Source of the DNA: an uncultured Roseburia sp.
GTDB taxonomy: Bacteria > Bacillota > Clostridia > Lachnospirales > Lachnospiraceae
Assembly: GCA_934292805.1 (NCBI GenBank)
Contig: CAKQXQ010000001.1
Span: 62,001-126,000, forward strand
Reading direction: 5' to 3'
DNA: 64,000 nucleotides
The notes beneath the pieces were generated by a model. That model was given only the letters and a program-made list of their open reading frames with translations. It was not told the DNA's origin and did not search any database. A program made the position numbers and the translations under genes. Shown in pieces: positions 16,684 through 25,314 of this stretch. Numbering within the stretch: the first letter of the stretch is position 1; each line of letters begins with the position of its first letter.

Positions 16684-18210
16684 ATGTCAGAATCAACCAT
16701 AACTATATTTAATCGTACATTCACTATTAAAAGCCAATGGAAAATCACTTTTCTTGCCACATGGATTGGCGGAATGCTTGCTCATGCCTACCGCTTTTTT
16801 AACTTTTTGCCATCATGGGATTCCATGTATAATTTTGCCGGAACCGGTGCCACCTATTCTTCTGGAAGATGTTTTCTCGAATTTTTCAGCAAAATCTCAT
16901 CAAAATATGATATGCCATGGGTCAATGGTGCCTTATCGTTATTTTACATCAGCATTACAAGCATACTGTTAACTGAACTTTTTGAATTAAAAAAAACATG
17001 GTCTTGTATATTGCTTTCACTCCTTGTTGTTTCTTTTCCAACAATCACGGCTTCTTTTGCCTTCATGTTCACAGCAGATGGTTATATGATGGCCTTTCTA
17101 ATGGCAGTTCTCGGAATTTATTTTACCAAAAAATATAAATATGGTATTCTTCCTGGCATTATCTGCATCGGTCTGAGCATTGGAACCTATCAGGCTTATA
17201 TCAGTGTCATGCTCTGTTCTCTGCTTGTAATCTTTATTCAGGATCTCTTTATAAGGCAGGCAGATTTTAAAACTTTCTTTCTAAAAAACTGGAAATATAT
17301 CCCACTTTTACTCGGTGGATTTCTTTTTTATAAAATTTCTTCTACACTAATCAACGCATACTATCATATTACGCTTACAGATTATCAGGGAATCGGTCAG
17401 ATCCATATCATGTCCTTATGGGATTATAAACAAGCTTTCCGAAATGTTTATAATGAGCTTTCTCACCTTTTTAGTTTCAACGAAGGTCTTCATGCGTACT
17501 GGTATGGTTATTTTAACAGAGGTGTATTCCTTCTTATCATACTGATAACTTTTTTTCTGGCAGTAAAAAACAAGATATATCAGCGTCCTCTTTCCTGCCT
17601 GACCGGCTTTATCTGTATCGCCTGCCTGCCGCTTTCCGTATGCTTTTTGTATTTCATATCATCTGAGGTATGGTATCATACTCTGATGGAAATGGGTGCC
17701 TGCTTCATCTATTTACTTTTGCTATGCTATCTGGAGCAAAGCTTCGACCAAAAAATATTTGATAAAATATTAAAAACAGCCGGCATTCTGGTCTTATCTT
17801 ATCTGTCATTTTACAATATCAGAAATGCCAATATCTGTTATAATGAAATGAATCTGAGCTACGAAAAAAGTTATAGTATCACTTCAAACATTTTAGACCG
17901 TATTGAAAATCTGGATGAATTTCCCGAAATATCAAAAGTCGCGGTTATTGGTACTTATCATACCTATTCAGAAAATATTGGTGGAACCATACCTTATATC
18001 ATCGGTGTGGATCAGGATAATTTTTTAAACCTGGATTTCCATTATTTTGCAATGTGGAATTATTGCTTTGGCGTCCAGCTGGAACAGGCCAGTTCCGAAG
18101 AGATTTCAATAATCAAACAGACTGATGATTATCAGAATCTTGATGTTTATCCTGCCAAAAACTGTATTGCTGTCATCAACAATACCATTGTTGTAAAATT
18201 ACCGGAATAA
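16684..18210 (+). CDS. GtrII-like membrane glucosyltransferase
   Basis: This 508-aa protein has about ten membrane segments. Its N-terminus has the GtrII pattern: an aromatic stretch, LPSWDSMYNF, then SSGRCFLEF, followed by a long loop and a helix pair. SFAFMFTADGYMMAF lies near residue 132. GtrII-type enzymes transfer glucose from undecaprenyl phosphate to a polysaccharide on the outer face of the membrane. The GtrB-like GT2 is divergently encoded 460 bases away, separated only by a transposase remnant. No flippase (GtrA) gene is seen in the window. It is monocistronic: own promoter and a strong terminator. Confidence 0.78.
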   Translation: MSESTITIFNRTFTIKSQWKITFLATWIGGMLAHAYRFFNFLPSWDSMYNFAGTGATYSSGRCFLEFFSKISSKYDMPWVNGALSLFYISITSILLTELFELKKTWSCILLSLLVVSFPTITASFAFMFTADGYMMAFLMAVLGIYFTKKYKYGILPGIICIGLSIGTYQAYISVMLCSLLVIFIQDLFIRQADFKTFFLKNWKYIPLLLGGFLFYKISSTLINAYYHITLTDYQGIGQIHIMSLWDYKQAFRNVYNELSHLFSFNEGLHAYWYGYFNRGVFLLIILITFFLAVKNKIYQRPLSCLTGFICIACLPLSVCFLYFISSEVWYHTLMEMGACFIYLLLLCYLEQSFDQKIFDKILKTAGILVLSYLSFYNIRNANICYNEMNLSYEKSYSITSNILDRIENLDEFPEISKVAVIGTYHTYSENIGGTIPYIIGVDQDNFLNLDFHYFAMWNYCFGVQLEQASSEEISIIKQTDDYQNLDVYPAKNCIAVINNTIVVKLPE

Positions 18211-18229
18211 TCCTTCCTGCCGAATATAC

Positions 18230-18288
18230 AAAAAGAATTGAGACTTTTTCTGTTGTCACTGATATCAGATAATGTCCCAATTCTTTTT
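18230..18288 (+). terminator. Terminator of the GtrII-like gene
   Basis: AAAAAGAATTGAGAC and GTCCCAATTCTTTTT form a fifteen-base stem with one mismatch around a long loop. It is followed by a T-rich stretch (ATTTTAATTTTTTATTC). The stem starts 20 bases after the stop. Confidence 0.7.
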
Positions 18289-18382
18289 ATTTTAATTTTT
18301 TATTCTTTTTATCAATGTATATTCTTTATCTGTTCTTTTCTATTTCAAATCATCTGCCTTTCCTCCCCTTCACTGCAATATC

Positions 18383-18411
18383 TTTTCACAAAACTTATTC
18401 TATGATATAAT
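18383..18411 (+). promoter_or_regulatory. Promoter of the Wzy-like gene
   Basis: TTTTCA (18383-18388) and TATAAT (18406-18411) are separated by 17 bases. GAGGAG follows at about 18436 and the ATG is at 18453. Confidence 0.6.
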
Positions 18412-18452
18412 ATATTGGCACTATTAGTTATATTTGAGGAGATTATATACTT

Positions 18453-19631
18453 ATGACATTAATAGAAAAATTCAAACAACGCAATCTGTTTTCTACTTAT
18501 TTTTTTTATATTATTTACTTTCTGCTTGGAATATATTACCTGCTATTTAGCTTTATGAGTGAAACAATCCCTCAATACTGGAATCAGGTAATATTTTTTT
18601 ATCACGCTTTACTGATACTTCTGCTCGTCAAAGTATTATTACAGAAAAATACGTTTCTTCAATGGATTTTCCTTGTTGCTCTGCTTTACTTATGCTATAA
18701 AAGTTTCCAATATAATTACGACTTCTATAACATTTTCGGAACCATGATGCTATTGTGCTGTGCGAAAAATATAGAAATAAAAAAGCTTGTTAAAGTAGAC
18801 TTTTTTGTCCGTATAGCACGAATTATCCTTTTTATTTTGTTGCCTTTTACCGGACTTATGGCTAATAATTTTAATATCTGGATTGGAGGAAGGCTTAGAA
18901 CTTTCTTCGGTTGGACACATGCTAATATGATGGGAATAGATTTCCTTCTCCTTACTATGGATCTTATGTTTCTGCGAAAAGAATCAAAAAAATGGTATGA
19001 CTGCGTTCTCTATGCTGCCATTATTATCTTTCTTGACAAAACAGCTAACAGCAGAACTGCAGAAATAGTCATCGCCATATTGATAATTATCCAGTTATTG
19101 TCAATCCTTTTAAAAGAAACATGGTTTCACAATATCATGATCCTTTTTACCAGTGGAGCATTCGCCCTTTGTATTGGGATTCCACTTGTCGGAAGTTACA
19201 TCTATTTGCATACACCAGATATTTTATCGCAATATGATGGTACATTCCTTTCAAGGATACAATTAACGGTTCAGGTATTTGTAAAATATGGACGAATGGC
19301 TTTTTATGGCTTTCCTCTAGAAACTGATGACTGTCTTGATATGATGTACTCTTATATCGGATTACATTGGGGAATTGCAGCTTCTGTCATTATCACTTTT
19401 GCAATTCTTTATGCGATCTATCGTGCAGCGAAGGAACGGCAGACTGATTTTTTAATTTTGTTATTTTTATTCCTGATTTACGGATGTTCTGAGGTGGCAC
19501 ATATTTATCCGGTATATTCTTATTGTTCTCTCTTATTTGGTTATTATATAATGAATCATAAACCGATCTGCCTGTCATCCGCTCTTTCAAAAATCCTGCC
19601 TTCAAAAAAATACAAGAATGGAGATGCCTAA
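18453..19631 (+). CDS. Wzy-like polysaccharide polymerase (O-antigen polymerase/ligase type)
   Basis: The 392-aa product is almost wholly hydrophobic, with 10-12 membrane segments and one longer loop (about residues 255-300, containing DILSQYDGTFLSRIQ and GFPLETDD). It also has RLRTFFGWTHANMMG near residue 148 and DKTANSRTAEIVI near 197. This layout is typical of Wzy polymerases, which join repeat units outside the cell; the family has little sequence identity, so the call rests on topology and context. Wzz-like chain-length control is encoded convergently next door. The TAA stop lies in the loop of the shared terminator hairpin. Confidence 0.65.
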   Translation: MTLIEKFKQRNLFSTYFFYIIYFLLGIYYLLFSFMSETIPQYWNQVIFFYHALLILLLVKVLLQKNTFLQWIFLVALLYLCYKSFQYNYDFYNIFGTMMLLCCAKNIEIKKLVKVDFFVRIARIILFILLPFTGLMANNFNIWIGGRLRTFFGWTHANMMGIDFLLLTMDLMFLRKESKKWYDCVLYAAIIIFLDKTANSRTAEIVIAILIIIQLLSILLKETWFHNIMILFTSGAFALCIGIPLVGSYIYLHTPDILSQYDGTFLSRIQLTVQVFVKYGRMAFYGFPLETDDCLDMMYSYIGLHWGIAASVIITFAILYAIYRAAKERQTDFLILLFLFLIYGCSEVAHIYPVYSYCSLLFGYYIMNHKPICLSSALSKILPSKKYKNGDA

Positions 19632-19649
19632 GCATCTCCATTCTTGTAT
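19610..19649. terminator. Perfect 18-bp terminator hairpin between convergent wzy and wzz
   Basis: ATACAAGAATGGAGATGC (19610-19627) is followed by loop CTAA and its perfect complement (19632-19649). On the minus strand it runs into a T7 tract, so it is a strong terminator for the Wzz-like gene. On the plus strand only CTTTCG follows. The plus gene's last codons and its TAA are inside the hairpin. Confidence 0.9.
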
Positions 19650-19662
19650 CTTTCGAATCATT

Positions 19663-21165
19663 CTAATATAAGTCACTTCCAATAACAACACTTCCCAGTA
19701 CTTCTGACTGACAACGTCTGCAAAGTTCGACTGTTTCTTTTATTTCATCTCTGCTTGTTTTCATAAGCTGTGTTACTAAAACTACTCCGTCAGCACTTTC
19801 CAGCTGTCTTAATACATCTGTATCATCTGAAATCAGGCTGCCTGTACATCTGACATCTAATCCAAGTTCTCTAACCTTATCAGCAAATGTATCTGTCAGC
19901 TCTTTCATATGCTGTGTATTCTCTGAATATGCAACCAGAAGATGTTTCATATTCTGCTGTTCTGCCATCATAGCAACTTCATGACTGATACGGGTCAGCA
20001 GCATATCATTCTCTTCTTTTTTCTTTCCATGTAAGAACCAGGAATCTATTCTCTGATCGATCAGATTATATTTTCTTCCTATTGGTTTTATTCTCACTAC
20101 TGTTCCGAACACAGGATAACCGGTAATGGTTTTCACTTCATCTTCGTCTTTGACTGTCTGCGTCATAATAAAGACAATTGCATGATAACAGACAATAAGA
20201 AACATTCCTGCAAGGAGACCAATCAAAATATACTTCATATTTACATACTGTATCTCCTGTTTTGCCATGATTGTTGAATCCTTCTCAACTGATGTATCTG
20301 CATCTACTTCTTCTATCGGCTCTACTAATAATTTGTAATAAGCAAGCTGATTCTCCGAAAGTCCTGATGACGCATTCTGCATTGCCGAATACGCACTGCT
20401 TACAGCATCAATTGCAATTGATTTCTGTTTTCCTATTTCATTATCACAGGATACAAAATATTGTTCTGACACCGGTTTTATCGTAAATACACCAAATGTC
20501 TGCTGTAATTGTTCTGTATATGTCTGGATCCGGTTTTTCATAATCTGTGTGATCTGTTCACACTGCTCCTGATCCATTGCATAAATCTGAATGTTCAGAA
20601 TGCCTGAATTCAAACTATTCACCATCATGTTTGCCTGGCATTGCGTCTTCAATGTATCATTCACAGAGATTAATTCTCTTACTGAAGTATTTGCATATTC
20701 TTCCCCAAATACTGCTGCGATCTCTGTGCATGTATTCTCATCTAACAATGTATTCTCATACATTGCAAAAATATTTGTAAGTTCTTCCTCAGCAGTATCC
20801 TTCCTTACCTGATAACTTAACATACCGGTCGGTATCTCATTCGGATTAAGCTGCATGACTACCGAATGTTCAAGATATTGCTCGTTATCCCGATACAACT
20901 CTGCATTATAAGAGTACATTCTATATGCAAGATCAACCTGTTCAATCTCATCTTCGGTCAGATCACTTTTCACATTTTGAATTTGCTGTTCTGTATCGAT
21001 TTCCTGTGTTTCGTTCGCTGTCTTTACTTCTGCTGTACTCTTCTTAACAGAATATAAATTAGCCACAACAGCCAAAATTACCATTGCAATAAGAATGCTG
21101 CGCCATTTACGCAGAACATAATGCAATAAGGTCATTAAATCAATCTGTACTTCTTCTTCGTTCAT
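19663..21165 (-). CDS. Wzz/CapA-like chain-length protein fused to a kinase-like domain without Walker A
   Basis: The ATG at 21165 (MNEEEVQIDLMTLLHYV) has GAGAGG six bases upstream; product 500 aa. A membrane segment at about 25-43, a long extracellular helical region and a second segment at about 317-338 make the Wzz/polysaccharide co-polymerase plan. The approximately 150 residues after it look like a CapB/BY-kinase Rossmann domain (LLTRISHEVAMMAEQQNMKH, SADGVVLVTQLMKT). The Walker A position reads AYSENTQHMKEL instead of a GxGKT/S loop and there is no tyrosine cluster. It probably controls polymer length with a catalytically dead partner domain. Confidence 0.8.
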   Translation of the reverse strand: MNEEEVQIDLMTLLHYVLRKWRSILIAMVILAVVANLYSVKKSTAEVKTANETQEIDTEQQIQNVKSDLTEDEIEQVDLAYRMYSYNAELYRDNEQYLEHSVVMQLNPNEIPTGMLSYQVRKDTAEEELTNIFAMYENTLLDENTCTEIAAVFGEEYANTSVRELISVNDTLKTQCQANMMVNSLNSGILNIQIYAMDQEQCEQITQIMKNRIQTYTEQLQQTFGVFTIKPVSEQYFVSCDNEIGKQKSIAIDAVSSAYSAMQNASSGLSENQLAYYKLLVEPIEEVDADTSVEKDSTIMAKQEIQYVNMKYILIGLLAGMFLIVCYHAIVFIMTQTVKDEDEVKTITGYPVFGTVVRIKPIGRKYNLIDQRIDSWFLHGKKKEENDMLLTRISHEVAMMAEQQNMKHLLVAYSENTQHMKELTDTFADKVRELGLDVRCTGSLISDDTDVLRQLESADGVVLVTQLMKTSRDEIKETVELCRRCQSEVLGSVVIGSDLY

Positions 21166-21203
21166 GATAAACCTCTCGATCTTAAAATTTGTCACTGCAA
21201 GCC

Positions 21204-21212
21204 ATTATAACA
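21204..21212 (-). promoter_or_regulatory. Extended -10 promoter of the Wzz-like gene
   Basis: TGTTATAAT on the minus strand (21212-21204) is a TGn-extended -10 about 40 bases before the start at 21165. A -35 hexamer is not obvious, as is usual for extended -10 promoters. Confidence 0.5.
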
Positions 21213-21278
21213 CAGAACTATGTTTGTGTATATAGCATCAATATATCTATTATGCCATGGTATTATAGTTAGTTCAAT

Positions 21279-22190
21279 TTATTTTTTCTTAAGAATTTCA
21301 CGGATTCCATCTTCAAACCCTACAACAGGCTTCCATCCGGTATCTTCTTGAAGCTTTTGAATGTCTGCACATAAATTCATTACCGTTCCTTCTGAATAAG
21401 GAATTTCTCCGATTCCAAGTGGAATCTTGTCATTCACTACTCTTCCGATAATCTCAATGTAAGTCCGCAGTAATTGAGCTTTTCCACTGCCAAGACAATA
21501 AACCTTATTTCCGGTTGATCTCTCTCCGATCAGATAAAATGCTCTTCCTGCATCCAAGCTATAAAGATAGTCCCATCTCTGTTCTCCTGCTGTAAAAGAT
21601 GGATGTTCTCCATTCAATAATTTTCGGATCGTAGATGATACCATTGTTCCCGGCTTATCATATCTTCCATACACACTGAAAATCCTTACCCAGAAAAAAT
21701 CGATTCCCAGCTTCTTTGCCTCTTCCGCTGCCAGTTTTCCTGCTGCATATTTTGCAATTCCATACGGCTGAACCGGATTCACCTGGGATGTCTCACTTAT
21801 TCTGTCAATATCCAGTTTTCCATATTCTGCCTGCGAACCGGTTCCGATAAACTTTTTACATTTTAGCTTTGCTGCCGCGTCAACAGCATCTAATGTATAG
21901 CCTATATTTTCCGCCTGACCGGCAATGTCATCATTTCTGCCAGCATCTGTCACACTCCATGCCGCATGATAAAACACATCACATTCTTCCTGTATCATAT
22001 CCGGCAGCTTGTGGTAATTTTCTGACGAACATTCTACAACAATGATTCTGTCATCTTTCGGCAATCTGTCCATCTTTGTTGTACGAGGACGCACTATCGC
22101 ATATATTTTTGATATTCCTGCTTCCAAGCATGCTTCAATGATAGCAAGTCCTATCATACTTGTAGCTCCGGTCACAATTATTTTTCTCAT
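21279..22190 (-). CDS. SDR-type NAD(P)-dependent nucleotide-sugar reductase/epimerase
   Basis: This 303-aa extended short-chain dehydrogenase has the Rossmann glycine loop GATSMIG at residue 8, DVFYHAAWSVTD near 75, catalytic Ser in GTGSQAEYG near 119 and the YxxxK pair in YGIAKYAAGK near 144. It is the last gene of the rfbFGH-TPP enzyme cluster. In CDP-yersiniose synthesis a reductase of this kind reduces the branched keto group after the TPP enzyme; in CDP-abequose or tyvelose synthesis the C4 ketone is reduced. Which of these it does cannot be read from sequence. It lies 28 bases after the TPP enzyme gene. Confidence 0.75.
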   Translation of the reverse strand: MRKIIVTGATSMIGLAIIEACLEAGISKIYAIVRPRTTKMDRLPKDDRIIVVECSSENYHKLPDMIQEECDVFYHAAWSVTDAGRNDDIAGQAENIGYTLDAVDAAAKLKCKKFIGTGSQAEYGKLDIDRISETSQVNPVQPYGIAKYAAGKLAAEEAKKLGIDFFWVRIFSVYGRYDKPGTMVSSTIRKLLNGEHPSFTAGEQRWDYLYSLDAGRAFYLIGERSTGNKVYCLGSGKAQLLRTYIEIIGRVVNDKIPLGIGEIPYSEGTVMNLCADIQKLQEDTGWKPVVGFEDGIREILKKK

Positions 22191-22218
22191 AATATTTCTA
22201 ACCCTGCTTTTATATCTC

Positions 22219-23949
22219 TTATAAGTTCATAAGCCTGTCATATAATTTTCTATCCAGAAGAGGCTCCTGATCCTGATTTGGTTTTCCAAATTCCAGCTTA
22301 GGGAATACATATGTATTCTCTTCTATCAAAATCTCTACCAGAAGCGGATCTTTATCCTCAAACTCTGGTATCGTATCTGGGATCTCACCCATCTTCCACT
22401 GTAAACTTCTTATATCATAGGCCCTGGCCACTTTTGCAAAATCAGGTGCTGTATATCCACCGGCTGGTTTTGTCTGATAATAATTTCCATCAAAATACAT
22501 TTCCTGAAAATGTCTGATCATTCCAAGAGCATCATTATTTAGGACGACTATCTTTATTGGCAGTCTCTCGCGGGCAATAAACTGTAATTCCTGAATATTC
22601 ATCTGCAAGCCGCCATCCCCTGTAATACAGACCACCGTTTCACCTGATGCATAATATGCACCAATCGCTGCCGGAAGAGAATATCCCATAGCTCCGTGTC
22701 CACCGGAGAAAAGAACCTGCTGTCCAGGTTTTAACTGTACTGACTGTGCAACCCACACCTGATTTTGTCCAACATCTGTTGTTATGACTGCACGTTCCGG
22801 AAAACTTTTACTTATTCTTCTCACAAGCTGCCCTGTTGCACACCTGTCAGCTTCTTTTAACTCTGATTCGATTTCATCACACACATGTAACCAATTTCCA
22901 AAATCAAATGATGCTGATTTTGTCAATTTATCAATTGCCTGAATGATTTCCTGCATACCTGCACAGATCTTCACTTCATCCCTGTGGACAGAATATGCAA
23001 GCTCGCCTTCATCTACATCAAATCGAAGAATTACGGCATCAGGTGCAAAATTCTCCCTTTTTGCTCCAACCTGCCGCACATCCATTCTCGAACCAATTGC
23101 AATCACCAGATCACTCTTGGCAACAATAAAATTCGCAGAACGATCTCCGTATGCACCTATAAATCCATAATTATAAGGATCATCACTCACTACATCAAAT
23201 GCAATCATGCTTGTAACTACCGGTATTTTGAATTTGTGGCAAAACTCAAGCACTTTTTTCTGTTCTTTTGTGATCTTTACTCCATTTCCAACCAAGCAGC
23301 ATGGGCGGCTTGCCTGATTCAATGCTTTTCTTAGAGTTTTCTCTATGTCTGTTACTTTCTGCTGAATATTTTGTTGTAAAACAGAAATATCTTCTTTCTC
23401 CTCTTCTCCATATAGTGTATCAATATCGATTTCTGCACGGAATACATTCATTGGGATATCAAGAAGCACAGGTCCCATTCTCCCTGTTGTCGCCTCATAA
23501 AAAGCTTTATCCAGATAAAATTTTATCTTATCCGCTGACTCCACATACTGTGCGTACTTCGTTACAGGAGTAACCATAGAAACAATATCTGTTTCCTGAA
23601 ACCCTCTCTGACGCACCTCATATTGTCCTCTGGATTCAAATGTATTCACCTGTCCTGTGATAAAAACAGTCGGAATAGAATCAAAAAAGGCATCACAGAT
23701 GCCTGTTATAAGGTTCGTTGCTCCCGGACCACTTGTTGCATATGCGACACCTGGTTTTCCACTGCTCTGTGCATACCCACAGGCAGCGAATGCCGCTCCC
23801 TGCTCATGATATGTAACGTGTGCCGCTATTTTATCCTGATACTTAGAAAAAGAATCCATCAGATGTGTTACCATCCCTCCCGGATAGCCAAACACATCTG
23901 TGATTCCTTTCTCTATCAGATACTCTACAATATAATCTGATACTTTCAT
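22219..23949 (-). CDS. TPP-dependent acetolactate-synthase-like enzyme, YerE-like candidate
   Basis: The 576-aa product has the three-domain acetohydroxyacid synthase plan: TPP-activating Glu in VTYHEQGAAFAA near residue 48, SGPGATNLITG near 73, a central FAD-type domain (about 190-340), and the TPP pyrophosphate motif GDGGLQMNIQELQF near 440 ending in NND. It is embedded in a nucleotide-sugar operon, not in a branched-chain amino-acid operon, and has no regulatory subunit gene beside it. YerE is a homologue that adds a two-carbon unit from pyruvate to CDP-4-keto-3,6-dideoxyglucose. With rfbFGH directly upstream this is the best explanation. A stray IlvB is the alternative. Confidence 0.72.
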   Translation of the reverse strand: MKVSDYIVEYLIEKGITDVFGYPGGMVTHLMDSFSKYQDKIAAHVTYHEQGAAFAACGYAQSSGKPGVAYATSGPGATNLITGICDAFFDSIPTVFITGQVNTFESRGQYEVRQRGFQETDIVSMVTPVTKYAQYVESADKIKFYLDKAFYEATTGRMGPVLLDIPMNVFRAEIDIDTLYGEEEKEDISVLQQNIQQKVTDIEKTLRKALNQASRPCCLVGNGVKITKEQKKVLEFCHKFKIPVVTSMIAFDVVSDDPYNYGFIGAYGDRSANFIVAKSDLVIAIGSRMDVRQVGAKRENFAPDAVILRFDVDEGELAYSVHRDEVKICAGMQEIIQAIDKLTKSASFDFGNWLHVCDEIESELKEADRCATGQLVRRISKSFPERAVITTDVGQNQVWVAQSVQLKPGQQVLFSGGHGAMGYSLPAAIGAYYASGETVVCITGDGGLQMNIQELQFIARERLPIKIVVLNNDALGMIRHFQEMYFDGNYYQTKPAGGYTAPDFAKVARAYDIRSLQWKMGEIPDTIPEFEDKDPLLVEILIEENTYVFPKLEFGKPNQDQEPLLDRKLYDRLMNL

Positions 23950-23965
23950 CTGGTTTCTCCCACAA

Positions 23966-25309
23966 TTACTGATTTACCGCCTCGATAATAATCTTTGCCA
24001 TATAATCAATCATTTCATCTGTCATTCCCGGATATACTCCTACCCAGAATGTATGATTCATTACAAAATCTGTATTATCAAGTTCTCCGGCCACACGATA
24101 TGCATCCGTTCCACGCATCTGATCAAAACATGGATGCTTGATCAGATTACCGCTAAACAACAGACGCGTCTGTACATTATGATCTTCCACATAACGGGTA
24201 ACTGCATTTCGATCCAGTCCGCTCTCCGGTTTTACCGAAATCAAAAATCCAAACCAGGATGGACGGCTGTTTTTTGCCGGCTCCGGAAGAATCAGCTTAT
24301 CTGCAGCCGGTTCTAATGCAAGACGAAGCCGATCCCAGTTGTGTCTGCGTCGTTCAATAAATGATGGGAACTTTTTCAACTGTTCACAGCCAATTGCCGC
24401 CTGCATATCTGTCACCTTCAGATTATATCCGAAATGACTGTATACATATTTATGATCATACCCCTGTGGTAACTCTCCATACTGCCCATCAAAACGATGA
24501 CCACAATAGTTGTCCTGACCGGAAGGACAGATACAATCACGTCCCCAGTCACGGAAAGATAAAATCAAACGGTTCAGTAACGGATTGTTTGTATATACAC
24601 AGCCTCCTTCACCCATTGTCATATGATGTGGTGGGTAAAAGCTGGATGTTCCGATATCTCCCCACGTTCCCGTATAGCGTGTTTCTTCTCCGATTGTATA
24701 TTGTGTTCCGAGTGCATCACAATTATCTTCCACAAGCCAGAGATTATGTTTATCACAAAATTCCTTTACCGCTTTCAGATCAAATGGATTGCCAAGTGTA
24801 TGTGCAATCATGACTGCCTTTGTTTTTGGAGATAATGCTGCTTCTAATTTCGTAACATCAATATTGTACTGTGGTATGGCTACATCTACAAAAACAGGTA
24901 CTGCTCCATATTGGATCGCAGGTGTTACTGTCGTAGGGAATCCACAGGCAACTGTGATCACCTCATCTCCTTTTCTAATCTGACGTTCCCCGAGTTCAGG
25001 TGCTGTCAATGCCATAAATGCAATCAGATTAGCAGATGATCCACTATTTACCAAATGTGCAAATCTTACTCCGATCCATTCTGCAAATTCTTTCTCAAAC
25101 TGATCTGCAAAACGTCCTGTTGTTAGCCAAAAATCCAATGTTGCATCTGTCAATGCACACATTTCTTTTTCATCAAAAACACGTGCCGCATATGTGATCC
25201 GGTCGCCTTCCTGATAATCACTTTTCTTTTCCTTGAAATCATGATAATATTCAGCAACCATTGCCTTAATCTGTTCACGTGCTTCTTCTTCATTCTTCCA
25301 TTTAGTCAT
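23966..25309 (-). CDS. rfbH: CDP-4-keto-6-deoxy-D-glucose 3-dehydrase (E1)
   Basis: This 447-aa DegT-type PMP enzyme carries the RfbH signature: the usual PLP lysine is replaced by histidine in SSFYPPHHMTMGEGG near residue 215. Other landmarks are LVNSGSSANLIAF near 87, ACGFPTTVTP near 119 and VEDNCDALGTQY near 188. RfbH removes the C3 hydroxyl with electrons from a [2Fe-2S] reductase (E3, RfbI/AscD). No E3 gene is present in the window, so the electron donor is encoded elsewhere or is different. The product, CDP-4-keto-3,6-dideoxyglucose, feeds the next two genes. It starts 5 bases after rfbG. Confidence 0.93.
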   Translation of the reverse strand: MTKWKNEEEAREQIKAMVAEYYHDFKEKKSDYQEGDRITYAARVFDEKEMCALTDATLDFWLTTGRFADQFEKEFAEWIGVRFAHLVNSGSSANLIAFMALTAPELGERQIRKGDEVITVACGFPTTVTPAIQYGAVPVFVDVAIPQYNIDVTKLEAALSPKTKAVMIAHTLGNPFDLKAVKEFCDKHNLWLVEDNCDALGTQYTIGEETRYTGTWGDIGTSSFYPPHHMTMGEGGCVYTNNPLLNRLILSFRDWGRDCICPSGQDNYCGHRFDGQYGELPQGYDHKYVYSHFGYNLKVTDMQAAIGCEQLKKFPSFIERRRHNWDRLRLALEPAADKLILPEPAKNSRPSWFGFLISVKPESGLDRNAVTRYVEDHNVQTRLLFSGNLIKHPCFDQMRGTDAYRVAGELDNTDFVMNHTFWVGVYPGMTDEMIDYMAKIIIEAVNQ

Positions 25310-25314
25310 GTTCT

